The notes under the pieces: model-generated | What the model saw: only the letters and a program-made list of their open reading frames with translations | The model's database searches: none | Told to the model about the DNA's origin: nothing | Program-made: the position numbers and the translations under genes | Part shown: piece after piece, positions 39,680-49,898 of the stretch | Layout of the letters: every line of letters starts with the position of its first letter | Numbering within the stretch: position 1 is the stretch's first letter | Assembly (NCBI GenBank): GCA_903995115.1 | Contig: LR877149.1 | Coordinates: 620,001 to 684,000 of the forward strand | Source: Angomonas deanei | Lineage: Eukaryota; Euglenozoa; Kinetoplastea; Trypanosomatida; Trypanosomatidae | DNA: 64,000 nt | Reading direction: 5' to 3'

Positions 39680-40061
39680 TTTCAGCGATATACGACGCAC
39701 TAAAATGAGTACTAAGGACTACAAGACACTAAATAGACAGGGGGGAGAAAGAGGCAAAATTTAGGTTTTGCGGTGGCGGGGAGGACGAGGGTCGCCAGGT
39801 TTCCGCCGGCGGCGGCGGGCGGGCTGGCCCTGTCCGGAGGGCGCCGGGCGGCGCATGCGCGCCGGCGCAGGCGGCCGGATCCTCATGCCTCGAGAGGCAC
39901 CCCACAGCCCCGCGGGGTTGGCGACCCGCACAAAAACACGGGGACAGCGCCCCCATTCAAAAAAAAAAAAAAAAACTTCCCCCCACCCCCACCCCCACCC
40001 TCCACTACAAACCATAGCGAAGAAATAAAAAGGTCAATTCACCCCAGAAAAAAAAAAAAAA
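39680..40061. promoter_or_regulatory. Divergent strand-switch region with GC-rich island
   Basis: The two gene arrays diverge here, with ATGs only 382 bases apart. A very GC-rich island at about 39,767-39,955 contains CGG/CCG clusters, the self-complementary GCGCATGCGC, a CCTCGAGAGG-like element and a GCGGG/CCCGC hairpin. It sits between AT-rich flanks with a 15-base A run. In kinetoplastids such regions start bidirectional polycistronic transcription; that role is inferred. No tRNA fold or reading frame is convincing. Confidence 0.6.
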
Positions 40062-43000
40062 ATGAGTGAAACGAGCAGCAGCGGGCCGGAAAGCACCCTA
40101 GATTACGATAGCAATGAAATAACATGGGAAGAAGAAAACGACGACGCGTCTTCCTCATTTTCCGCCGACGAAGAAGATATTTTGCTGGCTCCGCAGAGAG
40201 CGATACTCGCGACCAAGCACACGATGAAACGAATTATAGCAATCTCTAAATTGATCAAGACAGAAAAAGAAAATATAGAAAAAAGTACGGCCAGCAACGA
40301 GGAACTAGAGCAGAGTGAGAAAATTATGCAAAATCTAGTTTTCACCGCGCGTTACCTTTACGGAAATTTGGCGAATTTTTTGATCACCGAATTTCACGCG
40401 GCCCTCGGGGCTTACAGCGAAACGTTAGACGACGGGGGGAAGATATCATTTTCTTCTGTTACACACACAATTCACGACAACGATTATTTTTGTGAGGTTT
40501 TAGCCACTTTGTTGGACACGGCAGTTGAAGGAAGGCCCTACCCAGAGGAGCCATTTAGTGAGTTACAGCGAAGTATATTGCGCAAGTATTATGAGGAACT
40601 AGGTAAAATCCAGTATAGCGCCATTATCTGTTCATGGTTGCTCGTCGTCGGGTCAAAAGAACACTTCCTCGAGCCGCTAAACTCGTATGAATTGTGTAAA
40701 CTGGTAGTCGAAGAAAAGCTTAGCTATAAACGCTTGGTGCCGCTGTCTCTGCTGAATAGTATGATCCGCCAGGACGACCAGGCTCTGAACGAAGCGTACG
40801 CGCAAAATGTTCCCAAATTTTTGCTGCAACGCCTGAGGAATTTGGCGCACAGTATTTACGGCCAATTTTCGCGTAGCGATTTTGTTTATGACGAATATAG
40901 CAGATTAGCTAATCATCCGGAAAATTCCACTAGTTATCCAGACTCTCCCGTTCCCAGCGCCGACCAAACTTTTAGAAACTCTCCGCGAAAACGGGACCGT
41001 TCGAGGAACCGATCTCCCATGATGAAGCGCCTTCGTCTTGAAGAGACCGATGAACTGTACCTGGATCAATGGTTTCCCCAGCACGGGGACAAAGTGGCTA
41101 GAGGCCCGTGCTGGAGCCATGGGGAGCAGGGAAGAAACTGTAACTTTGGAGAGGTCGTTGGAATTACCTCTGACGACGAAGTTGCCGTCAAGTGGATAGC
41201 CAACTTGGATGCAAAGCCCGGTACCTCAGATGGGGATTGTGTATTTCTATACAAGTATAAATCACCTAATTTTGAGGTGTGTTACTGGAAGCACGCCCTA
41301 CGGGCAAACTGTTTCGAAGCTGATCCTTTCATTTTGAAGCAAATTGAGCTTCGGCAAGTGTGTCAGCTAATTTCCACCATATGCAATCAGCGGGACGTCA
41401 TTCAGCCAACCTTTCAAAATTCTGCCGTCGAGTGGTTGTTGCATATTCTGGACTCCACCGATCTTACGGAGGATAAAAAAAATCAGCAGGAGGCGTACGA
41501 CAAGTTCTTCGCCCGGGAGAGGGAAAGATTCGCCCCTCTGTGTTTGTCTGAAGAGGCCCTGAACACAAGAATAGAAAAAATGACCCAGTACGATGCTAAA
41601 CTCTGCAAGGCGGCGTTTAAGTCAAGGGACACTTTGGGGTGTGTGTTGAAAGTACTTGATGCGCTTTCCACACTCGTCAGCCAAAGAAAAATCGCCCTTA
41701 AATTTATATCCCTAAACGGTGTGGGCCGAGTACTTAAGTTGGCGACTACTTTAAAAGAAGCCGAATGTACGTACTACTGTTCACTTTTATTGGCTAATTT
41801 ATGCAGAGAAATCGAATTTGAGAAAATTTTGAGAGACCAATTCCACCTGTTCAACGGCATTTTAGAGTTCATGTTCACGGAGTGGAAAACAAGTGATTTT
41901 GCAATGGTTCGTGAAAATTGTGTGCGATTCATTTCGAGAGTAGTGACGTTCCCGTGTGTTCTAGAGTATTTTGACAAAAACAATTGCGCAGACTTTGCCA
42001 TACACTCTTGGGCCGCGCTCTTGAAGACGTCGGAAGAAGAGTTCGATGTCATGGGTGCGACACTTCATGAATATACTATAAAGTTGCTGAAATTTTACGT
42101 TGTGACCCACCTCATTCAGGCTACAAAAGTCGTCTTCTTTGTGCACCCGAAACTGTCATTTCTGGCAAAATCGGATCCGTACACTTCACTGTTCAAGGAG
42201 CCTGCCGTTATCGATGCCGTGTTGGGATTTTTGGTGAATTGCGCCTACACCCCGTCGGGAATATCGGTGGAGAATATACACAGTCTCTTAACGTCCGATA
42301 ACGTGACGGCAATCAGCGCACTGATCGATAAAAATCTTCATTCTCTGCTGTCGCAAAGCGCCAATTTTTACTATTTACAGGGCAAATATGTTCTGTTGAA
42401 TGCAACTCTCCAGCTGGAAGGTGTGTTAACCGTCGCCCCGTTTGTGCGCCCGCTTGTGGTCCGGTCGGAGTCGCACGACTCCATGCTGATGCAGCTGGTG
42501 ACGTACATTGGTGATTTGAGTTCAGTGTTTATCAAGAGCAACTATTCCAAGGAAAATCAGGCCCTGCTTTGTGCCATTTCTTCGTCCCAAATTCTTCTCC
42601 ACGTGACGGAACCCCCGTTGGATGGAGATGACGAATCCGCGGTTTCTATTTTCAACACCATCTGCCGCGCATTTCGGGACTGCGGAGGGATCAAAACTCT
42701 CCTTGATATAGTAAAGGTTCGTCTGGATTCAACGATGAGTATAAAATTAATGTATTTTCCCCTGGTGACCCGTGCCGTCCAGCTTCTCGTGACGCTTCGC
42801 CGATACGGTGACACAGAACAATTATTCGAGGCATTGGGCGTTCACCGAATAATGCAGGAACTTCTCATAGTCTACGGCGATGTTCAAAAAGAACACATTT
42901 CGGTGATGAGAGAGCGGAAGCTCTACATTGAATTAGACTCGGCCAGCAGATTTATAGACAATGTGAAATCCTTCGCCTCCGACGGTGCAAGTCAACTGAA

Positions 43001-44615
43001 CGTTGTACGAGTGAACACGGTAGATCCCCTGGAAGCTGAGCAGAGGAACCTGATTGTCAGCCGAGCCGTGGTCGACTATTCGAAAAAATCACTTCTACAG
43101 CTGATACAACAGTACTTGCGCAATGAAGGGCTCGCTGACACGGCAGCCACGCTCAGTAACGAGGCGCATCTTTCAAAGCCCGACGCAGACGGGACCACCA
43201 ACAGCAATCCATCATTGGACACTCTGGTGAAGACGTATCTGAGACAGCAGCAAGAAAAGTGTCCCACCATCATCGAGACCCTCCCAGAGTTCGACCTCAC
43301 GAAGCGTCATGTGTACGCGCCTCTTCCACCACCTCCGGACGAGACCAAGAGTGCGTTAAACCGGTTGCTTCTGCGGAAGACCAGCTTCCACCGCCCCCTG
43401 AAAATGACGCTGAACGAGAACGCGTTGAAGTACCGCTTCCCCACCTTCATGTTCGACATATCGGGGGGAGGGGATGGTATTGACGGGGAGAGCATCGCCT
43501 TCTGCGACGATGGGGAAACCGTGGTGGTGGGGACGAGCGAGGGGGCCATTGCACTTTTTGATACATTCCCAGAGGAGGCCTCCGAAGAAAAACAGCTCGA
43601 GCAGCATCTCGTGTTTGAGAACGACCCAGTGAAGGCGATAGCAGTGTCAAGGGATGGGCAGTTAATTGGCGCAACAAACGAGTCGGGGTTTACTAAAGTA
43701 ATGAGGCGGAACCAACTCCCTGTCGTTGTCCAGGAACTGGAATGCCGCGCGATCCGGTTCTCTCACGATAATTTGTTCGCGTTAACCACCAACGACGATG
43801 AGCGGGCGTGTACTTTGGTGGATCTCGAATCGCAGCAGCTACTTCGAACTTTCAGTGATCAGATATGGTCGACGGAAAACTACGACAATGTTGCCATCTT
43901 CAACTTCACCTCGAATCTGATTCTCAATGACGGTATCCTGTGGGACGTTCGCACAAATGAGAAACCGGTCTTTCGGTTCGACAGAATTACCCAAAGTTTG
44001 GCGAGCACTTTTCATCCAAACAACAATTTGGTCATTATAGATGAAATGGTGTGGGACCTTCGCACGTGGAAGATTGTGCAGACGGTGCCAACCTTTTACA
44101 AAACCTCCAGCTACCACATGAGCGACGTAGGGAATGTGATCTACGGCTTCCGCGCCGCGGACCCCGCCGTGAACCCGTTCCCGATCGTCAGCGTGGTGGA
44201 CAGCTATTCCCTCAACTCCATCTTCTCCGACGAGGTGCGGCCGGCGTTCAAGAGCTTCGCTGTGGACCCGTCCGACCGGTACTGCGCCGCCATCCTCAGC
44301 GACAATGACGAGTCGATCATCCGCATGTTCCTCACCTCCTCCGGGCCGTTCGCCGATCACTCCGCCTTTGCCTCCCCACTACACGGAACCGAGGACGAGG
44401 AGAACCCCGGAGGCGAGTCCGACACCGATATGCTTGGCGAGATTGACGACGATGAGGAGTACACCGACTTTGACGACGAGGACGACGAAGAGGAGGAGGA
44501 TGATTTTGAGCCTGGTGACGAAGACGACTTTGCATACGGCGACGACGATGACTTTGGCTTCGAGGACGAAGAAGACTACGACTACGACGATGATTACGAT
44601 GAGGACGAGGGTTAG
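40062..44615 (+). CDS. DCAF1: DCAF1/VprBP-like CUL4-DDB1 substrate receptor (1517 aa)
   Basis: Seen: ATG at 40062 directly after a 14-A run. The N-terminal region is acidic, followed by about 900 residues of helical ARM-like repeats with a Ser/Arg-rich insert near 305-330. A LisH motif lies at about 1003-1040 (LLQLIQQYLRNEGLADTAATL), then WD40 repeats with two DDB1-binding WDxR boxes, WDVRTN (about 1293) and WDLRTW (about 1330). The latter sits in the family-typical FHPNNNLVIIDEMVWDLR context. The C-terminal about 80 residues are nearly all Asp/Glu. Known: DCAF1 recruits substrates to CRL4 ubiquitin ligase. Human DCAF1 is 1507 aa, a close match. Codon use is relaxed up to about 43.2 kb and GC-ending in the WD40 part. 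Confidence 0.95.
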   Translation: MSETSSSGPESTLDYDSNEITWEEENDDASSSFSADEEDILLAPQRAILATKHTMKRIIAISKLIKTEKENIEKSTASNEELEQSEKIMQNLVFTARYLYGNLANFLITEFHAALGAYSETLDDGGKISFSSVTHTIHDNDYFCEVLATLLDTAVEGRPYPEEPFSELQRSILRKYYEELGKIQYSAIICSWLLVVGSKEHFLEPLNSYELCKLVVEEKLSYKRLVPLSLLNSMIRQDDQALNEAYAQNVPKFLLQRLRNLAHSIYGQFSRSDFVYDEYSRLANHPENSTSYPDSPVPSADQTFRNSPRKRDRSRNRSPMMKRLRLEETDELYLDQWFPQHGDKVARGPCWSHGEQGRNCNFGEVVGITSDDEVAVKWIANLDAKPGTSDGDCVFLYKYKSPNFEVCYWKHALRANCFEADPFILKQIELRQVCQLISTICNQRDVIQPTFQNSAVEWLLHILDSTDLTEDKKNQQEAYDKFFARERERFAPLCLSEEALNTRIEKMTQYDAKLCKAAFKSRDTLGCVLKVLDALSTLVSQRKIALKFISLNGVGRVLKLATTLKEAECTYYCSLLLANLCREIEFEKILRDQFHLFNGILEFMFTEWKTSDFAMVRENCVRFISRVVTFPCVLEYFDKNNCADFAIHSWAALLKTSEEEFDVMGATLHEYTIKLLKFYVVTHLIQATKVVFFVHPKLSFLAKSDPYTSLFKEPAVIDAVLGFLVNCAYTPSGISVENIHSLLTSDNVTAISALIDKNLHSLLSQSANFYYLQGKYVLLNATLQLEGVLTVAPFVRPLVVRSESHDSMLMQLVTYIGDLSSVFIKSNYSKENQALLCAISSSQILLHVTEPPLDGDDESAVSIFNTICRAFRDCGGIKTLLDIVKVRLDSTMSIKLMYFPLVTRAVQLLVTLRRYGDTEQLFEALGVHRIMQELLIVYGDVQKEHISVMRERKLYIELDSASRFIDNVKSFASDGASQLNVVRVNTVDPLEAEQRNLIVSRAVVDYSKKSLLQLIQQYLRNEGLADTAATLSNEAHLSKPDADGTTNSNPSLDTLVKTYLRQQQEKCPTIIETLPEFDLTKRHVYAPLPPPPDETKSALNRLLLRKTSFHRPLKMTLNENALKYRFPTFMFDISGGGDGIDGESIAFCDDGETVVVGTSEGAIALFDTFPEEASEEKQLEQHLVFENDPVKAIAVSRDGQLIGATNESGFTKVMRRNQLPVVVQELECRAIRFSHDNLFALTTNDDERACTLVDLESQQLLRTFSDQIWSTENYDNVAIFNFTSNLILNDGILWDVRTNEKPVFRFDRITQSLASTFHPNNNLVIIDEMVWDLRTWKIVQTVPTFYKTSSYHMSDVGNVIYGFRAADPAVNPFPIVSVVDSYSLNSIFSDEVRPAFKSFAVDPSDRYCAAILSDNDESIIRMFLTSSGPFADHSAFASPLHGTEDEENPGGESDTDMLGEIDDDEEYTDFDDEDDEEEEDDFEPGDEDDFAYGDDDDFGFEDEEDYDYDDDYDEDEG

Positions 44616-44903
44616 ATATTCATATAAAACGTTTAAGATATTTAAAAAACTGTTTTGTTATGGTTATTTTGTTTTGGAGGCTTTTTTCCATTTCTCAAAA
44701 AACAATGATCAGCAGCAACAAAAATTCACATTTTCTTTTCTTTCTCAATTTTTTGTTTTGAAAAGTTTTTTTAAGCTCTCACTAAATCTACCTAAAAAGC
44801 TCTTTTTTTTTTTTTTTAATTAAAATTTAATTTCCACTGATATTTTTCTTTTTTTCCAACCCTAAAATTCGAAAAAAATTAAAAAAAAATTACTGTAAAT
44901 CCA

Positions 44904-47207
44904 ATGTCTACTACCATTGTTACACACACCCTCGGATTCCCCCGTATGGGCGTCCAGCGGGAGTTGAAGAAGTCCCTTGAGGCGTACTGGGCCGGCAAGA
45001 TTTCGCAGGACGAACTGCAGAAGACCGGCAGCGAGATCCGCCGGCGCCACTGGGAGCAGCAACGGCAGCGCGGGGTCGACCTCGTCCCTGTCGGTGACTT
45101 CGCCTGGTACGACCACGTCCTCCAGACCAGCCTCATGGTCGGCAACATCCCCCAGCGCCACCGCCAGTCGGAGAGCGAACCCGTCACCATCGACACGCTC
45201 TTCCGCATGGGCCGTGGCCGGGCACCGTCCGGTACCCCTGCCGCCGCCGCCGAGATGACCAAGTGGTTCAACACCAACTACCACTACATGGTCCCCGAGT
45301 TCACCAGCGCCACCCAGACCTTCCAGCTCAGCTGGGGTCAGCTGCTGGAGGAGCTGGACGAAGCCATCGCCCTCTTCGGAGCGGCGGCGGTCAAGCCCGT
45401 CCTCCTCGGCCCCGTCACTTACGCCTTCCTCGGTAAAGTCAAGTCGGAGGAAAAGTTCGACCGCCAAGCCATCCTGCCCAACCTGGTGAAGGTGTACGCG
45501 GAGGTGCTCGGTGAGATTGCCAAGCGTGGGGTGGAGTGGGTGCAGATCGACGAACCCGCCCTCGTGCTCGAGCTGGACAACAGCTGGACCGCCGTTTACA
45601 AGCAGACCTACGACCAGCTCCGCCAGCTCGCCGCAGCCCCCAAGCTGCTGCTCACCACCTACTTTGACTCCGTCCGCCACCACCTCCCCCTCATCGCCAG
45701 CCTGCCGGTCGACGGTCTTCACGTCGACCTGGTCAACGGCAGCGACGACCTCGCCGAGGTGGAGAAGGCCCTCCCTGCCGGCTGGGTGCTCTCCGCCGGT
45801 GTCATCAGTGGCCGCAACATTTGGAAAGCGAACCTGAAGGAGCGGTACGACCAGTTGAACGCGCTCGCCCACGGCGGCCGCCACATCTGGGTCGGCTCCT
45901 CCTGCTCCCTCCTTCACAGTCCAGTGGACCTCGACGGGGAGACCTCCCTCGACCCCGAGATTAAGAGCTGGCTGTCCTTCGCCCTCCAGAAGTGCGAAGA
46001 GCTGCGCCTGCTCGCCAAGGCGCTACAGGAAAAGTCCGACAGCGAGGTGTCCGAGTACAGCAAGGCGGTAATCGCCAAGCTGTCCTCCCCTCGCGTCGTC
46101 CGCCAGGCCGTCCGTGACCGCCTGTCTGACCTGACCAAGATTGACGCCCAGCGCTCCCTCCCCTTCCCCGACCGCAGCGCCCGCCAGCACGAGCTGCTCC
46201 AGCTGCCCGCCTGGCCCACCACCACCATCGGCAGCTTCCCGCAGACCACCGAGATCCGAACCCAGCGTCTAGACTTCAAGAAGGGCCGCACCGACGCCGA
46301 GACGTACAAGTCGCAGCTCCGCGCCCACATTGAGTATGCCATCCGCGAACAAGAGAAGATTGACCTCGACGTCCTCGTCCACGGGGAGGCCGAGCGCAAC
46401 GACATGGTGGAGTACTTTGGAGAACTGCTAGAGGGGTTCGCCTTCACCGCCAACGGCTGGGTACAGAGCTACGGCTCCCGCTGCGTGAAGCCGCCGATCA
46501 TCTACGGCGACGTCCACCGCCCCAGCCCCATGACCGTGGAGTGGTCCCAGTACGCCCAGTCCCTCACCAGCCGTGTCGTGAAGGGCATGCTGACCGGCCC
46601 CGTCACCATCCTCTGCTGGTCCTTCCCCCGCGATGACCTCCCCCGCCGCGACATCACCAACCAGCTCGCCCTCGCCCTCCGCGACGAGGTGGACGACCTC
46701 CAGAAGAATGGTATCCGGGTGATCCAGGTGGATGAGCCGGCCCTCCGTGAGGGTCTGCCCCTGCAGCGCAGCCAGTGGGAGGCCTACCTCGACTGGGCAG
46801 CCCACGCCTTCCGCCTCACCGCCTCCGTGGCACACCCCGAGACGCAGATCCACACCCACATGTGCTACGCGGAGGTGAACGACATTATCCACACGATTGC
46901 CGCCATGGACGCCGATGTCATCTCCCTCGAGGCCTCCCGCTCCGACATGGAGCTGCTGGAGGTGTTCAAGAAGTTCACGTACCCGAATGAGATTGGCCCT
47001 GGTGTGTACGATATTCACAGCCCTAACATTCCCGAGGTGGACACCATTGTGCAGCTGCTCCTCGCCGCTGCGGAGCACATCCCTGTGAAGCAGCTGTGGG
47101 TGAACCCCGACTGCGGCCTCAAGACCCGCACTTGGGATGAGTCTAGGGCAGCACTGAAGAATATGGTAGAGGCGGCGAAGCGTCTGCGTGCGGAGAAGCC
47201 GGAATAG
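44904..47207 (+). CDS. METE: Cobalamin-independent methionine synthase MetE (767 aa)
   Basis: Transfers the methyl group of 5-methyltetrahydropteroyl-polyglutamate to homocysteine. Seen: ATG at 44904. The N-terminal domain begins [20 protein letters not shown]. The C-terminal domain has [41 protein letters not shown], and the zinc ligands in HTHMCYAE (about 650-657), EASRSD and [11 protein letters not shown] (about 730-740). Full length compared with the family (about 755-765). Codon bias is the strongest in the window, so it is probably highly expressed. MetE is present in plants, fungi, bacteria and some kinetoplastids such as Leishmania; transfer from bacteria in the deep past is possible. 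Confidence 0.98.
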   Translation: MSTTIVTHTLGFPRMGVQRELKKSLEAYWAGKISQDELQKTGSEIRRRHWEQQRQRGVDLVPVGDFAWYDHVLQTSLMVGNIPQRHRQSESEPVTIDTLFRMGRGRAPSGTPAAAAEMTKWFNTNYHYMVPEFTSATQTFQLSWGQLLEELDEAIALFGAAAVKPVLLGPVTYAFLGKVKSEEKFDRQAILPNLVKVYAEVLGEIAKRGVEWVQIDEPALVLELDNSWTAVYKQTYDQLRQLAAAPKLLLTTYFDSVRHHLPLIASLPVDGLHVDLVNGSDDLAEVEKALPAGWVLSAGVISGRNIWKANLKERYDQLNALAHGGRHIWVGSSCSLLHSPVDLDGETSLDPEIKSWLSFALQKCEELRLLAKALQEKSDSEVSEYSKAVIAKLSSPRVVRQAVRDRLSDLTKIDAQRSLPFPDRSARQHELLQLPAWPTTTIGSFPQTTEIRTQRLDFKKGRTDAETYKSQLRAHIEYAIREQEKIDLDVLVHGEAERNDMVEYFGELLEGFAFTANGWVQSYGSRCVKPPIIYGDVHRPSPMTVEWSQYAQSLTSRVVKGMLTGPVTILCWSFPRDDLPRRDITNQLALALRDEVDDLQKNGIRVIQVDEPALREGLPLQRSQWEAYLDWAAHAFRLTASVAHPETQIHTHMCYAEVNDIIHTIAAMDADVISLEASRSDMELLEVFKKFTYPNEIGPGVYDIHSPNIPEVDTIVQLLLAAAEHIPVKQLWVNPDCGLKTRTWDESRAALKNMVEAAKRLRAEKPE

Positions 47208-47804
47208 AAAAAGGAGGATTCTTCCCCTAATTATAATAATAACTCAAAAAAAAAAAAAACTTTTTACATAATATTTTCACAGAGCTTAAAAAAAAAAAAA
47301 AAAATAGGAGATAAGGCGTAAGATCTTAACTTCTTTCACATTGGCCATATAAATAAATATGAATTTTCCCTATCAACCTATTTTAAAAATTATCTTAATT
47401 ATCATTTTTTTTTTTTTTTCGTGCGTGTATTCTACCCCTCACTCCAAATCCCGGGATTTGTTTTTATTTTCATTTTTTTTTTCGTTAGTATTTATGTACG
47501 AGACAACTTTTTTTTTTTTCTACGCGTTTGTGTTTTTTCTGATTGCTTTCTTCGTCCTTCCTGTGGGGACCTGTAAGGGACTTTACGGTAGAACAAGAGA
47601 TCAGATTTTTTGTTTATTGATTTTTTTTTTTTTTTAAGAAAAAAAAAAAATTACGGTACCCTCGCCCATTTTGATTTAGTGACCGGTAACAATAAAATAT
47701 GATTTAAAAAAAAACTCCACTAAAAACTTCAACTCTTTCTTGTTTTCATCTCTCCAGTAAAAGAAAAAGTACCTTTCTTCATTATTAGCGTGTATTCATC
47801 CCTC
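47208..47804. other. About 600-base AT-rich spacer
   Basis: A- and T-runs up to 17. A 92-codon frame (47359-47637) encodes mainly Phe, Leu and Ile from T-runs and is not believed. It contains a pyrimidine-rich stretch just before the MDR gene that could include its splice acceptor. Confidence 0.55.
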
Positions 47805-48830
47805 ATGTATCGTAAGTTACAAGTGATTGAAAAGGGGTCAGACTTTGTCAAGGCCACTGCCCTGCGGGAGTACGAGATTCCCAAAACGGTAGGCGAAAAA
47901 GAAGTGTTGGTGCGCAACCGTTACGCCGGCGTGAACGCCACCGATCTCAACGCCATACGCAATCTCTACGGCCCCCAGCAGGAGGTGCCCTACGATATTG
48001 GGCTGGAGAGCCTGGGACAGGTGGTGGCGGTGGGCAGTGCTGTGCAGCAGCACAAAGTGGGGGACTGGGTGACGGTATATTACCGCGGGGGGTACGCCGA
48101 GTACATGGTCGCCCCTGCCAGCCAGTGTCTGCCCATCCCGTCCCCGGACCCCGCCTACCTGGCCCTAACGGTGAGCGCCATGACAGCGGCCGTCGCGCTG
48201 GGGGAGGTGGCGAGGCCGAAGGAGGGGGAGGTGGCCTTGGTGACCGCGGCGGGGGGCGGCACAGGGAGCTTCGCGGTGCAGCTGCTAAAGCGCAAGTATG
48301 GCTGCAAGGTGGTGGGCACGTGCAGCTCTGAGGAGAAGGGCGAGTACCTCCTCTCCATCGGGTGCGACGAATATATTAACTATAAAGTGTCCCGCGAGGA
48401 GCTGGCGGCGCGAATGACGGAGGTGGCCCCCGACGGCTTTCACGTCATCTACGAGTGTGTGGGCGGTGTACTGCGGGATGTGGCGGTGGAGCACATTGCC
48501 ATCCATGGCCGCATGGTGATTATTGGTGGCATTAGCGGTTACACCTCCGGCGACGCGTGGCAGTCCACCGAGACGGACTACTTCTTCGCGAATGGCCTCC
48601 GTCTGTTGGTCCGTCGGAGCGCGGCAGTGTCGGGGTTCTTGCTGCCGTATTACTGGGATGTCATCCCTACCTACTTTGAGGATATAAAGAAACGATTTGA
48701 AGAAGGGTCGGTGACGGTGCGCCTTGACCCCCATCGGCTGACCGGGCTGGAGAAGGTGGCAGAGGCGGTGGCGTACCTGTACACGGGGAAGAGTTACGGA
48801 AAGGTGATTCTGAATATTAGCGACGAATAA
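47805..48830 (+). CDS. Quinone oxidoreductase-like MDR-family dehydrogenase (341 aa)
   Basis: Seen: ATG at 47805 (MYRKLQVIEKG); the frame extends to a GTG at 47790 without need. GroES-like N-domain: VLVRNRYAGVNATDLNAIR, with the typical V-N-A-T-D, GLESLGQVVAVGSAV, and KVGDWVTVYYRGGYAEYM. Rossmann domain: LVTAAGGGTGSFAVQLLK (about 145-162), then ANDGFHVIYE-like and RMVIIGGISGY segments. Cys ligands for structural zinc are absent, as in zeta-crystallin or PTGR-like NADPH-dependent enone reductases. Known: such enzymes reduce quinones or alpha,beta-unsaturated ketones with NADPH. Exact substrate cannot be told. The end LNISDE lacks an evident peroxisomal signal. Confidence 0.88.
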   Translation: MYRKLQVIEKGSDFVKATALREYEIPKTVGEKEVLVRNRYAGVNATDLNAIRNLYGPQQEVPYDIGLESLGQVVAVGSAVQQHKVGDWVTVYYRGGYAEYMVAPASQCLPIPSPDPAYLALTVSAMTAAVALGEVARPKEGEVALVTAAGGGTGSFAVQLLKRKYGCKVVGTCSSEEKGEYLLSIGCDEYINYKVSREELAARMTEVAPDGFHVIYECVGGVLRDVAVEHIAIHGRMVIIGGISGYTSGDAWQSTETDYFFANGLRLLVRRSAAVSGFLLPYYWDVIPTYFEDIKKRFEEGSVTVRLDPHRLTGLEKVAEAVAYLYTGKSYGKVILNISDE

Positions 48831-48980
48831 AACAAAAAAAAAAATGCTTGAGAACGTTACGAAAAAAAAAAGGCTTTTTTCATTATATTGATGAATAACA
48901 ATTTGGAAATGGATTATCAAAGGGAAAAGAAACAAAAAAAACAACTCCTCCTTCCCTTTTATTATTATTACTATTCATAG

Positions 48981-49002
48981 GTGTGTGTGTGTGTGTGTGT
49001 GT
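48981..49002 (+). repeat. (GT)n microsatellite in the leader of the four-TM gene
   Basis: Eleven GT units lie 24-45 bases upstream of the ATG at 49026. Confidence 0.7.
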
Positions 49003-49025
49003 AAAACGGGCAGGCACATTCTAGA

Positions 49026-49655
49026 ATGAACTTCACCCGAGACGAAGAACACGAGCTAGAAAAGCTGCGAGGGGTGCATGCTACTCGTGCCCTCACCGAG
49101 GAGGAGCAGTCCCGCCTGGACTTCCTAGAAGAGAAGCACAGCGTCTTCATACGGGATGGGTTAGAGAAACTACACCTCATGGCCTCTGCCGCCACCCCAA
49201 CCCCCAGCAACTACTGGGGACTATCGACAGCACATCAATACCTATCCGGCGGTGTGGCGTCCTCCCGCGCCTACTACAATAAAAACAAGTTGCCGTGCTG
49301 TCTGGCGGTGTACAGTCTCTCCGTGGTGGGGATGGTCGGCCTGACCCTCTTCACCGCACCAGGGGCAGAACCGGCAAAAGAAAAGGAAACCCACCAGACG
49401 TGGATGTGGATCTTTCAGCTCTCCTGCTACACGCTGCTCGTCCTGCTCGGGGCGTCCTGGTGGTTACGGCTAGGTCGTAATGTGCTCACGGTGAAAAAGA
49501 TCATGTTAGCGGGCGCTGCTCTATCGGCGGTGGATGGACTGCTGTGGTTGAAGGTGTCGAATGGGAAGTTAGTAGGGATAGAAGCGCTCTTTTTTGGTTT
49601 GAATATGATCGTTTGTGCAGAGTGTTTGGGCTTTTACTATCTCCACCGCAAATAG
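49026..49655 (+). CDS. Four-TM protein of unknown function (209 aa)
   Basis: I do not recognise this protein. Seen: ATG at 49026. A charged N-terminal coiled segment of about 50 residues (DEEHELEKLRGVHATRALT, EEEQSRLDFLEEKH) is followed by a Pro/Tyr linker (TPTPSNYWGLS) and four hydrophobic segments: CCLAVYSLSVVGMVGLTLF, MWIFQLSCYTLLVLLGAS, MLAGAALSAVDGLLWL and LFFGLNMIVCAECLGFYYL. No transporter or enzyme motif was found. Orientation and gene spacing fit the array. An ER or mitochondrial membrane factor is a guess; the downstream neighbour is Derlin. Confidence 0.75.
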   Translation: MNFTRDEEHELEKLRGVHATRALTEEEQSRLDFLEEKHSVFIRDGLEKLHLMASAATPTPSNYWGLSTAHQYLSGGVASSRAYYNKNKLPCCLAVYSLSVVGMVGLTLFTAPGAEPAKEKETHQTWMWIFQLSCYTLLVLLGASWWLRLGRNVLTVKKIMLAGAALSAVDGLLWLKVSNGKLVGIEALFFGLNMIVCAECLGFYYLHRK

Positions 49656-49898
49656 GAAAAAAAAAAAGGAACGGGGGACTGTGTCAACCGTCCGCTGCTG
49701 ATTTTTGTCTGATTGAATATTCTCTATTAGACTCAGAGTTACAATTCTCCTTCCACAAAAAAAGAAAAAAATGACTGCATTCCGTTGTCATTATGGTTTA
49801 CTGCAACCTTACCTCTCATCTCTACTTCACAAAAAAAAAAGAAGCTGTAAGAAAAATATTAAGACTACATTAGTTCCCCGTCGAAAAAAAAAAAAAAA

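Noticed and set aside
39905-39935. tRNA T-arm-like hairpin (GCGGG ... CCCGC)
   Set aside because: Loop does not fit the TTCGA consensus and no A-box or acceptor stem pairs around it.
39768-40069. Overlapping frames in the strand-switch island
   Set aside because: GC-driven openness, Arg/Pro/His-rich, and read into a poly-Lys A-run.
44862-45917. 351-codon frame antisense to MetE
   Set aside because: Mirror of the strongly codon-biased MetE gene; composition is that of an antisense frame.
47359-47637. 92-codon hydrophobic frame between MetE and the MDR gene
   Set aside because: Encodes mainly Phe/Leu/Ile from T-runs and lies in spacer-type sequence.
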